From: CAIVAT01 sp964628215
GTDB lineage: Bacteria; Bacteroidota; Bacteroidia; Bacteroidales; FEN-979
Assembly: GCA_964628215.1 (NCBI GenBank)
Contig: CAZVNF010000001.1
Location: forward strand, 1-64,000
DNA length: 64,000 nt
Reading direction: 5' to 3'
A program made the translations under genes and the position numbers. The notes beneath the pieces are model-generated. The model made no database searches, was not told where the DNA came from, and was given only the letters and a program-made list of their open reading frames with translations. Shown in pieces: positions 35,940 to 46,600 of the stretch (positions are counted from its first letter, which is position 1; each line of letters begins with the position of its first letter).

Positions 35940-38900
35940 ATGAAAACCAGGATCAGAGAAAAAATCGCACCAATCATCATTTTGATTCTTACAACCACCT
36001 TTATCCAGGCGCAAATCCGTACACTGGACGAATTTGAAAACAAAGCCGGCTGGAGTTTTATCAGATCCGACGGGGTGAATCTGAATTTAACCGTTGAAAA
36101 AGGGTTCACCGGCAATGCAGTGCGATTCGATTACGATTTTACCAATGGTACCGGCTACGGGGGAATTCAGAAGCTTTTCCCGATCGATCTCCCCGACAAC
36201 TACGAATTTTCATTTTATGTAAAAGCCGAATCCCCTGCCAATAATTTTGAAATAAAATTCATCGACAGCACCGGGAACAACGTGTGGTGGGTGAGCAACC
36301 GCAACTATACCTTTCCGCAGGAGTGGAAAAAAATCAGGATAAAGAAAAGACATATCAGTTTTGCCTGGGGACCTGTAAATGACCAAAATTTAAAACGGAT
36401 CGACAGGGTTGAATTTACCGTTGCTTCTTTTGTCGGGGGCAAAGGGACGATCTGGATCGATGACCTCCGGTTTGAACCGCTTCCTCCCGAAACACATGCA
36501 TACCCGGCACCCTCGGTAACAGCCTCCTCCTCGGTAAAAAACCATCCACCGGAATTCATTACCGACCAGTCAAAAGTGACCTACTGGCAAAGCAGGGACG
36601 TGAAGAACCAGGAGATTGTGGTTGATTTTAAAACCCGGAGAGAATTCGGAGGACTGAAGATCAACTGGCTGAAAAACTATTATGCAAAAAGCTTTGACAT
36701 CCTTTTGTCGGAGGATGGAAAAAAATGGGAGAAAGTTTATTCCGTTCAATCCAATCAAAGCGAGGTAAGCTTTATCAGGCTGGCCGAAGCTGAAGCCAGA
36801 TATGTAAAGATCATCCCGGGAAAAAGCAATTCTGAAAAAGGATTTGGTATAGAAGAAATTACATTCCTTGAAGTCAGCAGTTCATTGACCATGAATGATT
36901 TTCTGATATATACCGCAAAAAACTCCCATGCGGGCGATTATCCACGGTATTTTTTGGAACAGGCATCCTACTGGACCATTACGGGGGTTAACAATGATAT
37001 AAAGGAAGCGCTTATCAATGAAGACGGGATGGTTGAGGCCGAAAAAGCGGGGTTTTCCATCGAACCGGTTATAAAGAGCGGGGATACCCTGTATAATTGG
37101 AGCAATGTGAAATCAATTCAATCCATGGGCGGTTCCCGGGACAAAGGCGAATTTGATTTTGTGCCGTCGGTAACCTGGGTATGCAATGATTTGAAATTTG
37201 TTACTGACGTCACCGCCGGCGGGGAGGCAAATGTCAATTCAAGGCTTTTCATCAGCTATTCGTTTGAAAATCTTTCCATGCAGCCAAAAGATTTCGGGTT
37301 GTACCTGCTGATCCGCCCGTACCAGGTAAATCCATATTACCAGTTTTTGAACCTCACCGGGGGCGTGGGAAAAATAAATTCTATCAAAGAATTGGATAAT
37401 AATATTTTAGCCATAGACGACAAACTGATTCAGTCTCAAATAAAATATGATTCATTCGGAGCATCTGTTTTTGATGAAGGGAATATGGCCGATCTTTTGC
37501 GCAAAGGAAATTTTCCTCAAAGCAAATACGCGGTCGATCAAAGCGGGCTGGCCAGTGGCGTGATAAAATACACGTTTCACCTCAAACCGGGTGAGCGCAC
37601 GGGGTTTTTCCTGGTTGTGCCTTTTTATCCAAACAAGTCAACTGTCGAAAATACCGGCTCTGGAAATGTCGCGGAAGAGTCGGAAAAAGCGGTGGAATTC
37701 TGGAAAACCAAAGTCGGGCATATCAGGTTTAACCTGCCCGAATCGGCAGACCGGATTGTAAACACCTACAAATCAAACCTGGCATACATCCTGGTTAACC
37801 GCGACAAAGCAGGAATCCAGCCTGGTTCCCGTTCGTATGAGCGCAGCTGGATCCGCGACGGTGCGCTGACCTCATCCGCGTTGTTAAAATCCGGTATCAC
37901 GCAGGAGGTAAAGGATTTTATTGACTGGTACACCGGGTTTCAATATGAAAACGGCAAAGTTCCCTGCGTGGTTGACCGCAGAGGCCCTGATCCGGTTCCG
38001 GAAAACGACAGCCACGGGGAGATGATTTACCTGATCCGTGAATATTTTAATTTCACGAAGGATACTGCATTTTTAAGGGCGAAAAACAAAAATGTGCTGA
38101 AAGCGGTAGTATATATCGAATCACTGATCGCCGAAAGATCAACGGATTACTACAAATACGGAAACGACAGTGTGCGGGCCTGCTACGGACTGGTTACCGA
38201 ATCGATAAGTCATGAAGGCTATTCTGCCAAACCGATGCATTCGTATTGGGATAACTTCTTTACCATGAAAGGGTTGAAGGATGCGGCGGAAATTCAGAAC
38301 ATCCTCGGGGAAAAAGAAACCGGTGAACGAATCGCTAAAATTCGCGACACATTCAGGGAAAATCTTTACAACTCATTGCAGCTCGCAATGAAAACAAAGA
38401 AAATAAATTACCTGCCCGGCTGTGCCGAACTGGGTGATTTTGATGCAACATCAACCACAATTGCATTAACCCCGTGCAACGAACTGAACAATTTGCCAAA
38501 ACCGCAGGTATTTAACACGTTTGACAAGTATTATGAATTTTTCAATAACCGGCGTGACGGCAAGCTTGACTGGATCAATTACACACCGTATGAGAACCGT
38601 TTAATCGGCTCGTTTATTCTTCTGGATCAGCCGGACAGGGCACATGAACTGATTAGTTTTTTCTTAGGGGATCAGCGGCCGCAGGGGTGGAACCACTGGG
38701 CTGAAGTGGTATGGAAAGATTACCGGATTCCACGATATATTGGCGACATGCCCCATACCTGGGTTGGCAGCGACTTTATCAATGCCATCAGATCCATGTT
38801 TGTGTATGAAAACGAGTTTGACCAGTCGCTTGTCCTGGCCTCCGCCCTTTACCAGGATTGGATAGATTCACCCTCCGGAATGTCTGTTGAAAACCTGCCG

Positions 38901-39125
38901 ACCTATTATGGCGCGATTTCCTACGAAATAAAAAAAGTGAAGCAGATATATGTCTTTTCAATTCTTGGCAATGTAAATCTGCCTGAAGGCGGAATAAAAA
39001 TCAAAAACTTCAACAGTTCAAAACTTCCTTCAAAAATAACTGTTAACGGAAAAGAGAGCCGCGATTTTACCAACAGGGAGATCTCTGTGAAAGAGTGCCC
39101 CGCAGAAGTAGTGATTTATTATTAG
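35940..39125 (+). CDS. Large multi-domain (alpha/alpha)6 glycoside hydrolase-like protein with discoidin domain
   Basis: The protein has 1061 residues and a signal peptide (to about residue 22, FIQAQ). Residues ~25-185 form a CBM11-like jelly roll (RTLDEFENKAGWSF to GTIWIDDLRFEPLP). Residues ~190-310 form a F5/8-type (discoidin) domain. Residues ~315-590 form a beta-sandwich. Residues ~600-1000 form an (alpha/alpha)6 barrel with SYERSWIRDGALTSSALL, ENDSHGEMIYLI, EGYSAKPMHSYWDNFFTMKG and PRYIGDMPHTWVGSDF. Acidic residues sit at classic catalytic places, but I cannot assign a GH family. It is probably a periplasmic or surface enzyme of the locus with an unknown part in breakdown or debranching. 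Confidence 0.75.
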   Translation: MKTRIREKIAPIIILILTTTFIQAQIRTLDEFENKAGWSFIRSDGVNLNLTVEKGFTGNAVRFDYDFTNGTGYGGIQKLFPIDLPDNYEFSFYVKAESPANNFEIKFIDSTGNNVWWVSNRNYTFPQEWKKIRIKKRHISFAWGPVNDQNLKRIDRVEFTVASFVGGKGTIWIDDLRFEPLPPETHAYPAPSVTASSSVKNHPPEFITDQSKVTYWQSRDVKNQEIVVDFKTRREFGGLKINWLKNYYAKSFDILLSEDGKKWEKVYSVQSNQSEVSFIRLAEAEARYVKIIPGKSNSEKGFGIEEITFLEVSSSLTMNDFLIYTAKNSHAGDYPRYFLEQASYWTITGVNNDIKEALINEDGMVEAEKAGFSIEPVIKSGDTLYNWSNVKSIQSMGGSRDKGEFDFVPSVTWVCNDLKFVTDVTAGGEANVNSRLFISYSFENLSMQPKDFGLYLLIRPYQVNPYYQFLNLTGGVGKINSIKELDNNILAIDDKLIQSQIKYDSFGASVFDEGNMADLLRKGNFPQSKYAVDQSGLASGVIKYTFHLKPGERTGFFLVVPFYPNKSTVENTGSGNVAEESEKAVEFWKTKVGHIRFNLPESADRIVNTYKSNLAYILVNRDKAGIQPGSRSYERSWIRDGALTSSALLKSGITQEVKDFIDWYTGFQYENGKVPCVVDRRGPDPVPENDSHGEMIYLIREYFNFTKDTAFLRAKNKNVLKAVVYIESLIAERSTDYYKYGNDSVRACYGLVTESISHEGYSAKPMHSYWDNFFTMKGLKDAAEIQNILGEKETGERIAKIRDTFRENLYNSLQLAMKTKKINYLPGCAELGDFDATSTTIALTPCNELNNLPKPQVFNTFDKYYEFFNNRRDGKLDWINYTPYENRLIGSFILLDQPDRAHELISFFLGDQRPQGWNHWAEVVWKDYRIPRYIGDMPHTWVGSDFINAIRSMFVYENEFDQSLVLASALYQDWIDSPSGMSVENLPTYYGAISYEIKKVKQIYVFSILGNVNLPEGGIKIKNFNSSKLPSKITVNGKESRDFTNREISVKECPAEVVIYY

Positions 39126-39148
39126 CGTTCAACTCATCCACCGCCCTT

Positions 39149-41209
39149 ATGAAAGAACAAGAAGCAATCGCAGATCACACCACAAAACCAGAAGACAGGA
39201 TTCGATTCACACAGCTGGCAGCTTATGGGGCTGGCGGAATCATTCCTATTGCCCTTTTCAACATTGCCGGGATCCTTGTCGGGCTGATGGGCAATATCAG
39301 TTTGGGACTGAGCGCTTTCTGGCTTGGAGCCATTTTGATCGTACCCCGTTTATGGGACGCCCTTTCTGATCCGTTTATCGGTCACCTTTCCGATAATACC
39401 CGTACCCGCTGGGGACGGCGTCGCCCCTACCTGTTGATAGGCGGAATACTCGTGGCAGTTTTTTTTGTCGTCATCTGGTGGATTCCAAAGGGCGATATGG
39501 TGCGTACCTGGTTCCCGTCGGATACGGGTTTCCAATGGTTTCAGCTTGGCTATATTCTTTTTTCCCTTCTGCTGTTTTTCACTGCCGTGAATCTTTTTGA
39601 GATCCCTCACGGTGCTCTTGGAATGGAAATGACCACCGATTACCACGAACGCACCCGTTTGTTCAGCGCCAAGAGTTTTGTAGGCAATCTTTTTGCCATG
39701 GGCACACCCTGGCTTTTTGCGCTTGCCAGCATGGAAATTTTTAAAGGCCCCGGGGGAAATGAAGCCGATGGCATGCGCTACGTCTCCCTGATGATCGCTG
39801 CTATTCTGATCCCGCTTTCTTTCTGGTGGTTTTTCAAATTACGTGAACCGGGATTTGTAAAAGCCGCCACTCACGAAAAAACGCCCTTCTGGAAAGACAT
39901 GAAACGTACCACCGGAAACCGGAATTTTATCATGCTGACGCTGACGATCTTCACGCTCGCCATGGGCTTTAATTTCGTCCAGCTGATAGGGTCTTATATC
40001 CCTATTTTTTATGTTTTCGGGGGAGATAAAATTGCCGGAGCATACCTTCTTGCGATCAACGGGATGATATGGGCGATTACCGGGGTGCTGGCAGTTTTTC
40101 CCCTCAACTGGATCAGCCCGAAACTGGGTAAAAGAAACACACTCACCATTTCTATTATCCTCATGTGCCTGGCACAGCTTTCAAAGATTGTATGCTATAA
40201 CCCTTCACATCCCTACCTGATCATCATCCCCACGGTGCTGCTTTCTGCCGGAATGTTGTTTTTCTTCACCCTGGGATCTTCCATGGTGGGCGACATCTGT
40301 GACGAAGATGAATTAAAGACCGGCTATCGTTCAGAGGGCAGTTATTACTCGGTATTCTGGTGGTTCATCAAAATGGGATCTGCCCTGGCCAGCTTTGTAA
40401 CCGGGGTGCTGATCGTATTTACCATGTTCGATGAAACCCAGGTCACAAAGGTCGATAAGATACAGGGAAGCGTCAGGGAGATGCGAAGCATCGTTCAGTA
40501 TTGGAAAGGCTACCATGGGCTGAACAGTACCAATAAGGAGTGGCTGGAAAACACGAAAACCAAGGTCGCTGAAGCGCTCACCGAATCAAAAGAATACACG
40601 ACCTATCTTGACAAAGAATCACTTAAGGAACCTGACGAAGCAAACCGGATCCTGACCGCGTACCCGGCAGAGCGGAAAAACATGCTGTCGAATGCACTCC
40701 TCACCACAAAGGCTACAACCAGTGAACTGGAACAGGTTCAATCGCTTCTGGCAAACGTGGTGCCCGGGGTGAAGGATTCCCTGATGAATGCCCTCGTTGC
40801 AATGGCCATTCCCCTTACGCTGGAGACGAAACTTGTAAAGGCCAGGATGTATTCTTTTGAGCTGAGGTCGCACCTGGAAGCCAAATCGCTGGAAACGAAA
40901 AACAGCAGGGAACACTATGATGTCATCATGCAGGATATTTCCGGGGTAAACAACCGGCTTGCCAGTATGAACACTGCATCCTCTATGGTTTTGCTGGACA
41001 GTGAACTCGGTTCAATTGAAAACAAAATCGTACCGCTCACCCAGCAAAGTCCGTATACGCTTTTAATGATGCGCGTGGTTGAGATCGGGCTGCCACTGTT
41101 GCTGAGCCTCTTTTCAATATTCTTTGTTCTTAAGTACTCGCTTACGGAGAAACGAAGCCATGAAATCAAGGAACTTCTCAGGCAAAGAAGTGTGACAAAT
41201 AAAATCTGA
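39149..41209 (+). CDS. GPH-type MFS sugar transporter with a large inserted helical domain
   Basis: The protein has 686 residues from ATG 39149. A longer frame starts at 39095 inside the previous gene. The N-terminal half has the glycoside-pentoside-hexuronide signature WDALSDPFIGHLSDNTRTRWGRRRPYLLIGG. Eleven helices are followed by a ~210-residue, mostly helical, charged insert (residues ~428-637, DETQVTKVDKIQGSVREM to ENKIVPLTQ). One last membrane helix (MMRVVEIGLPLLLSLFSIFFVL) follows. Usual family members have ~450-500 residues. It probably imports the oligosaccharides made by the locus; the insert is a possible regulatory or docking domain. Confidence 0.85.
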   Translation: MKEQEAIADHTTKPEDRIRFTQLAAYGAGGIIPIALFNIAGILVGLMGNISLGLSAFWLGAILIVPRLWDALSDPFIGHLSDNTRTRWGRRRPYLLIGGILVAVFFVVIWWIPKGDMVRTWFPSDTGFQWFQLGYILFSLLLFFTAVNLFEIPHGALGMEMTTDYHERTRLFSAKSFVGNLFAMGTPWLFALASMEIFKGPGGNEADGMRYVSLMIAAILIPLSFWWFFKLREPGFVKAATHEKTPFWKDMKRTTGNRNFIMLTLTIFTLAMGFNFVQLIGSYIPIFYVFGGDKIAGAYLLAINGMIWAITGVLAVFPLNWISPKLGKRNTLTISIILMCLAQLSKIVCYNPSHPYLIIIPTVLLSAGMLFFFTLGSSMVGDICDEDELKTGYRSEGSYYSVFWWFIKMGSALASFVTGVLIVFTMFDETQVTKVDKIQGSVREMRSIVQYWKGYHGLNSTNKEWLENTKTKVAEALTESKEYTTYLDKESLKEPDEANRILTAYPAERKNMLSNALLTTKATTSELEQVQSLLANVVPGVKDSLMNALVAMAIPLTLETKLVKARMYSFELRSHLEAKSLETKNSREHYDVIMQDISGVNNRLASMNTASSMVLLDSELGSIENKIVPLTQQSPYTLLMMRVVEIGLPLLLSLFSIFFVLKYSLTEKRSHEIKELLRQRSVTNKI

Positions 41210-41212
41210 CAA

Positions 41213-43651
41213 ATGAAATTCAGAATTAAAGAAGACAACTTTTATTTTAACGATAAAAAGGTATTTCTAAATTCCGGGGAGATCCATTATTTCAGGATCA
41301 AAAGGGACCTTTGGGACCTGCACCTGGAGGAAGCGAAAGATGCTGGTTTAACCACCATCAGCACCTACATTCCATGGACATGGCATGAGCCGGAAGAGGG
41401 CTTATTCGATTTTGACGGCACCACCTGTCCCGAACGCGACCTGGCAGGCTGGCTTCAGCTTTGCCAGTCCCATGGATTTACCTGTATCGTAAAACCCGGA
41501 CCTTTCATCCTGGCAGAGTACAGGGGAGCCGGTCTCCCCGACTGGTTTATGGCGCAGCACGGTGCCGAAGTGAAGATGCGTAACAGCAGAGGGGAGATCA
41601 TTCAAAGTGACGGAGTGAGCCTCTTCAACCCCAATTACCTGGAAAAGGTTACCCTGTGGTATGATCAAATCATGCCGTTCATCAGTAAACGGGAAATATC
41701 TGCCGGCGGCCCCATTATCATGATGCAGATCTGCAATGAGATCGGGGTGTTCTCCTGGCTGGCGAAACAGGCGGATTATGGCAACAAGGTAAAAGATCAC
41801 TTCATCGCATACCTGTCGGACAAGTTCACCTCGATTGCCGAAGTAAACAGTTTATTGAATACCCGTTACCCGGATTTCGCCCATATTGAGCTTCCTCCCG
41901 ACGGCAGGCTGCCTTATGCATCCAAACACGATCGCGGACGTGATTATGAATGGCATTGCTTCTGGCGGCGCTATTACGGGGATTACCTGAGAATGCTGGC
42001 TGGCCTGGCCAGGGCGAGGGGCATACATGTTCCGTTGTATCACAACCTTCCCGGCTGGATTTACGGCAACGGATATGAATTCCCGGTGAACATCACCATG
42101 TATGAAGATTTGTTTGAAGAAAAAAGTGAGATCATTTTCGGAGTGGATCATATCCCTGAATTTGTTTCCTACCGCAACCTGCACGACGACCGGATCATCA
42201 ATGACATTACTTATGCCATGCAGGGGAAAAAGCCTCTGTTTGCCGCTGAGTTCCAGTGTGGATCGCGAGAATATCATGTGGTAACCAATCCGCGGGAGAT
42301 GGAGTTGTTTTACAAGGCAAGTGTGGCAAACGGGCTGACCGGCTGGAACTATTACATGTTCTCCCAGGGGCGCAATCCTCGCCACAAGGGCTATTCCGGT
42401 GAAACATTTTACTGGTTCAACCCGCTCACGGCAGAAGGCAAACGCACCAGCGCCTTTTCCCTGGTGAAACGGATGAGCAGGATCATTAAAACCTCCGAAG
42501 AACTGATCGTGAATGCAAAGCGGCACGCGGAGGTATGCGTTTTATTCTATCCTCCGTATTATGCTACAGAGCTGGAAAGACCTTTTGATAATGGATTCGG
42601 GCTGCAATTCACCCCTTCTGCCATCCGCAGGCCGGCCTATTTCGACGGACTGCTGAAAGCGCTCCAGGTACTCAACGTGGAGTACGACATGGCTGATCTG
42701 AGCAAGGCTGCTGCCGATACGTTGCTTAAATATAAGCAGGTGTGGGCCTTCTGTACGGATGAGATGAATGCCCTCGATCAGCAGACCCTGGTGGATTATA
42801 CCAAAGCCGGCGGCAATTGTGTTATTTTTCCTTACCTGCCCGACCGGGAACTATCGCAGAAAACATGCACCATCCTGCGTGATGCTCTGGCTGTTTCGCC
42901 TTCCGGAGCAGAAACCATCGACTCCCCGCTGATCGATGTTTTTGATCTGAAAGATATCAAATGTGCCAATCCTCAAATCACCTTTTCTGAAGAATCGCTT
43001 TCCGGGGCAACAATAATTGCCAGAACGCTCCGGGGCACTCCCTGCGGATTCACCAAGCCTCTCGGAAAAGGAACGGTAATTCACCTGGGCACCTGGATCG
43101 GATTCGATACGGAAGGGCAAAAACCGGTATATACCGCTATACTCGCTGCATCGGAGGCAAAACTCAGACAGGCTGCTGCCGGAAATGAAAATATTACGGT
43201 GAGAGAGCGGTTTACTGATGAAAAATCCGCAATTCTATTCATGGCGAATTACTACAACGAAGAGCATACAGGCAAAGTTACCTATACTCATCCCGAAACC
43301 GGCGAAATCATCTCCATTCCCTATACACAGGAAGAGCTGGTTTGGCCTGCCCTGTACGGTGTTTTAACCCCGGTGTGCCTGAAGGTATCCGACGGATTGC
43401 AAATCCTGCACAGCACCTCTGATATTCTCGGTTTTGCAGAAAAGGACGGACACCTGGAGTTAACGCTTTCCGGAGATCGCGACCTGGGAGGGGAAATTGT
43501 ATTCGAAGGGGCAAATGTTTACACCATCCAATCTGCAGCACTGAATGGTGAGGCGGTTAAAATGGTTCGTGATGAAAAACGAATAGCTTTTACCTACGCC
43601 CATAAGCATAAAAAAGAGATGACCCTGTTTGTCAGGTACACCATAATTTAA
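41213..43651 (+). CDS. Cytoplasmic GH35-type glycosidase or beta-1,2-glucosyltransferase
   Basis: The protein has 812 residues and no signal peptide. The (beta/alpha)8 start SGEIHYFRIKRDLWDLHLEEAKDAGLTTISTYIPWTWHEPEEG is typical of GH35. The predicted acid/base is Glu176 in MMQICNEIG, and the predicted nucleophile is Glu346 in FAAEFQCGSREYH. Most GH35 proteins are beta-galactosidases, but a GH35 protein from Ignavibacterium album, in a cluster with endo-beta-1,2-glucanase homologues, is a glucosyltransferase on beta-1,2-glucosidic bonds. The same context here makes that role the better guess. It starts 3 bases after the transporter gene. Confidence 0.85.
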   Translation: MKFRIKEDNFYFNDKKVFLNSGEIHYFRIKRDLWDLHLEEAKDAGLTTISTYIPWTWHEPEEGLFDFDGTTCPERDLAGWLQLCQSHGFTCIVKPGPFILAEYRGAGLPDWFMAQHGAEVKMRNSRGEIIQSDGVSLFNPNYLEKVTLWYDQIMPFISKREISAGGPIIMMQICNEIGVFSWLAKQADYGNKVKDHFIAYLSDKFTSIAEVNSLLNTRYPDFAHIELPPDGRLPYASKHDRGRDYEWHCFWRRYYGDYLRMLAGLARARGIHVPLYHNLPGWIYGNGYEFPVNITMYEDLFEEKSEIIFGVDHIPEFVSYRNLHDDRIINDITYAMQGKKPLFAAEFQCGSREYHVVTNPREMELFYKASVANGLTGWNYYMFSQGRNPRHKGYSGETFYWFNPLTAEGKRTSAFSLVKRMSRIIKTSEELIVNAKRHAEVCVLFYPPYYATELERPFDNGFGLQFTPSAIRRPAYFDGLLKALQVLNVEYDMADLSKAAADTLLKYKQVWAFCTDEMNALDQQTLVDYTKAGGNCVIFPYLPDRELSQKTCTILRDALAVSPSGAETIDSPLIDVFDLKDIKCANPQITFSEESLSGATIIARTLRGTPCGFTKPLGKGTVIHLGTWIGFDTEGQKPVYTAILAASEAKLRQAAAGNENITVRERFTDEKSAILFMANYYNEEHTGKVTYTHPETGEIISIPYTQEELVWPALYGVLTPVCLKVSDGLQILHSTSDILGFAEKDGHLELTLSGDRDLGGEIVFEGANVYTIQSAALNGEAVKMVRDEKRIAFTYAHKHKKEMTLFVRYTII

Positions 43652-43663
43652 TCGTACAGGTCA

Positions 43664-46600
43664 ATGTCATTAAATAAAAAAAAGAGGCTGAAAAATGCTC
43701 AGGGACTCTCCTTCGACTTCCTTGAAAACGGAACTGTGCAGCACATTGAAGCTGCTCCTGTCAGGATCAGTCTTACTTCTGCAACACCTTTTTCAAAATC
43801 GGGAACTAACCTTTATCTGAGGAAAAGGACAACCCGTATTGAACACACTGCGTTGTTGGGACCGGAAAGTAACAGTCATTGCGAAATAAACAAAGATTCG
43901 TATACCACAAGGGGCAGCTGGGCAGGTATTGATTACCGTTGCGAACTCAGGCTTTCAAAAAAAAGTTTGAGCTGGCAGTGGCGCATCGATATCCTCAATA
44001 ATTCCGAAGAGGCTGTTGAACTCGATTTGATTTATCTTCAGGATGCAGGTCTGAAAACGATCTCAAACGGATTGGTCAACGAATATTATGTGAGCCAGTA
44101 CCTTGAACGGCGTATTCTCGAAGATGTAAACCATGGTTCTGTCATATGCTGCCGTCAGAACATGAAAGAATCCGCCGGCAATCCCTGGTTGATGATGGCT
44201 TGTAATAACCGGGCCCTCTCTGCCAGTGTGGATGGCATGCAGTTCTATGGAAAAACCATCAGGGAGACCGGTATTGCGGAAGCACTTTATGCCCCCGTCC
44301 TCACCGGCGAATATTCCGGGGAATCCTCTGTGCTTGCTTTGCAGGAAAAACCATTTACCCTGGCAGCCGGGCATCATCATCTAAGCACTTTTACAGCTAC
44401 CTTTCGGCACGACCATCCTTTGGCAACTTCCGTAGATGATTTGATTCAATTATCCGATTTGTTCCTTGAGTTTGGGAATGAAGAAACATCCCGGGATGTT
44501 CATTCTGTGTTTATTCCGGATAAAAACATCTTCCAGCAGTCTGACTTTTTACCTGTAGCTGATTTGACTGACGGGGAATTGTCAGCATTTTTTGGCGAAG
44601 AAAGGCGCCATTGTGAAAAAGAAAATGACCGACTGCTTTCATTTTTCTGCAGCCGGAACAATCATGTGATGCTGCGCGCCAAAGAAATTCTGGCCGACCG
44701 TCCGCATGCACATATCATGCAGGCGAAAGCCGGGTTTGCACCTGACGAGAATATTATTTCAACAACATCCTTTGCCTTTGGGGTATTCAATTCTCATCTT
44801 TCGCAGGGGAACACCAATTTTAATGTTTTTCTTTCGATTTGCACCAGCCAGTTTAACCTGGCCCGGGAGACAGGGCAGCGGATTTTTGTTAAAATAAATG
44901 GCAGCCAGTTCATGCTTGGCATTCCTTCAGCTTATGAGATCGGGTTAAATCATTGCCGGTGGATCTATAAATATGGTGAATATTGCTTCCAGGTGCGGAC
45001 CTGGACCTCTAAAAAATCCGCAAGGGTAAACCTCGATTTCAAAGTGATCAGCGGCCCGGATGTAAATTTATTTATCACACATCATTTCGACCCCCTGAAT
45101 GGCTGGACAGTTTTCCCGGGAAATTCCACCTGTGAATTTGTCGCCAGGCCCAACCCGGAAAGCATGATTGCCGCCAAATTTCCCCGGGCACAATTCAGGA
45201 TCATTGTGAATACCCTGAATACTGTGTACAAGGCATGTGGTGATGAGGTGCTTTATGCGGATCAAACAAGCCGCAACGAAAAATTCCTGGTTCTCGATGT
45301 ACGTGAAACATCGGATTTCTGCATGAGTTTTATCGGAGAAGTTTGCGGGTTATCTGATGAAGGAAAAATTAAAGACCCTGATAAACAATTTACTTCAGAT
45401 ACAGCCGACGCCCGGGAAGTATGGCAGGACCTGAGCATGAACCTTTCATTGAAAAGCGACCAGGAAGATATGGCAGCCATCCGGGAAATCCTGCCCTGGT
45501 ATGGCATGAATGCATTGACCCATTTTTTAACACCCTACGGCCTCGAGCAGTTCAGCGGGGCTGCGTGGGGTACCCGCGATATTGCCCAGGGGCCGTTTGA
45601 CCTGCTGCTGTGCATGGAAAAGTATCCTGAAGCAAAATCGGTACTTCGCATCATATTCTCAAATCAGAATTCCGATGGCGGCTGGCCCCAATGGTGGATG
45701 TTCGACAACTATCATACGATTCGTGCCGACAGCTCCCATGGAGATGTGTTTTACTGGTGCCTGATCGCACTGAGCAACTACATCAAAGCGACCGGAGATA
45801 TCGAAATCCTGGATGAAATTTTACCGTATTACCACGACAAAGATGCCTGCGCAGCTGAAACAACCCCTTTGACCGAACATGTTGAACGGCTTATACACAT
45901 GATTGTCAAATCGTTCATCCCAGGCACCTCCCTGGTTCCCTTTGGCGGCGGCGACTGGAATGATTCACTGCAACCTGTCAGCAAAGAACTTGCACAACGC
46001 ATGATTTCAAGCTGGACGGTAGAGATGAATTACCAGGCATTTTCTGAATACAAGGCGGTGTTTGAAAAAACCGGCCAAACACAAAAAGCTGAAGAACTGG
46101 AAGCTATCTGCGCGCAGATTAAATCAGATTTCAACAAATATCTTGTCAGGGATGGCGTGGTTGCAGGATATGGACTGGTGGAAGAGGACCGCAGCATCAG
46201 TTTGCTGCTGCACCCGGCTGATAAAAAGACCAATATTCAGTATAGTATTTTGCCCATGAACCGTGGCATTATAAGTGGAATTTTCACCCCGGAACAGGCA
46301 TCGCATCACCAGGACCTGATTGAACAACACCTGAAGGGGCCTGACGGCGCCCGTTTGATGAATCGTCCGCTCAAATACAACGGGGGCATTCAAACGCTGT
46401 TTCAGAGGGCCGAAAGCAGCACCTACTTTGGCCGCGAGATCGGCATCATGTATGTGCATGAACATATCCGGTATGCCGAATCGCAGGCACTTACCGGCAG
46501 GGCAGACGCCTTTTTGAAAGCACTTCGCCAGGCCATTCCGGTTTCATGCAGGAACATAGTGCCTTGCAGTGATATCCGGCAGTCGAATTGTTACTACAGC

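Noticed and set aside
41852..42526. Antisense frame (224 residues) opposite the GH35 gene
   Set aside because: No domain or signal, and GH35 catalytic motifs lie on the other strand.
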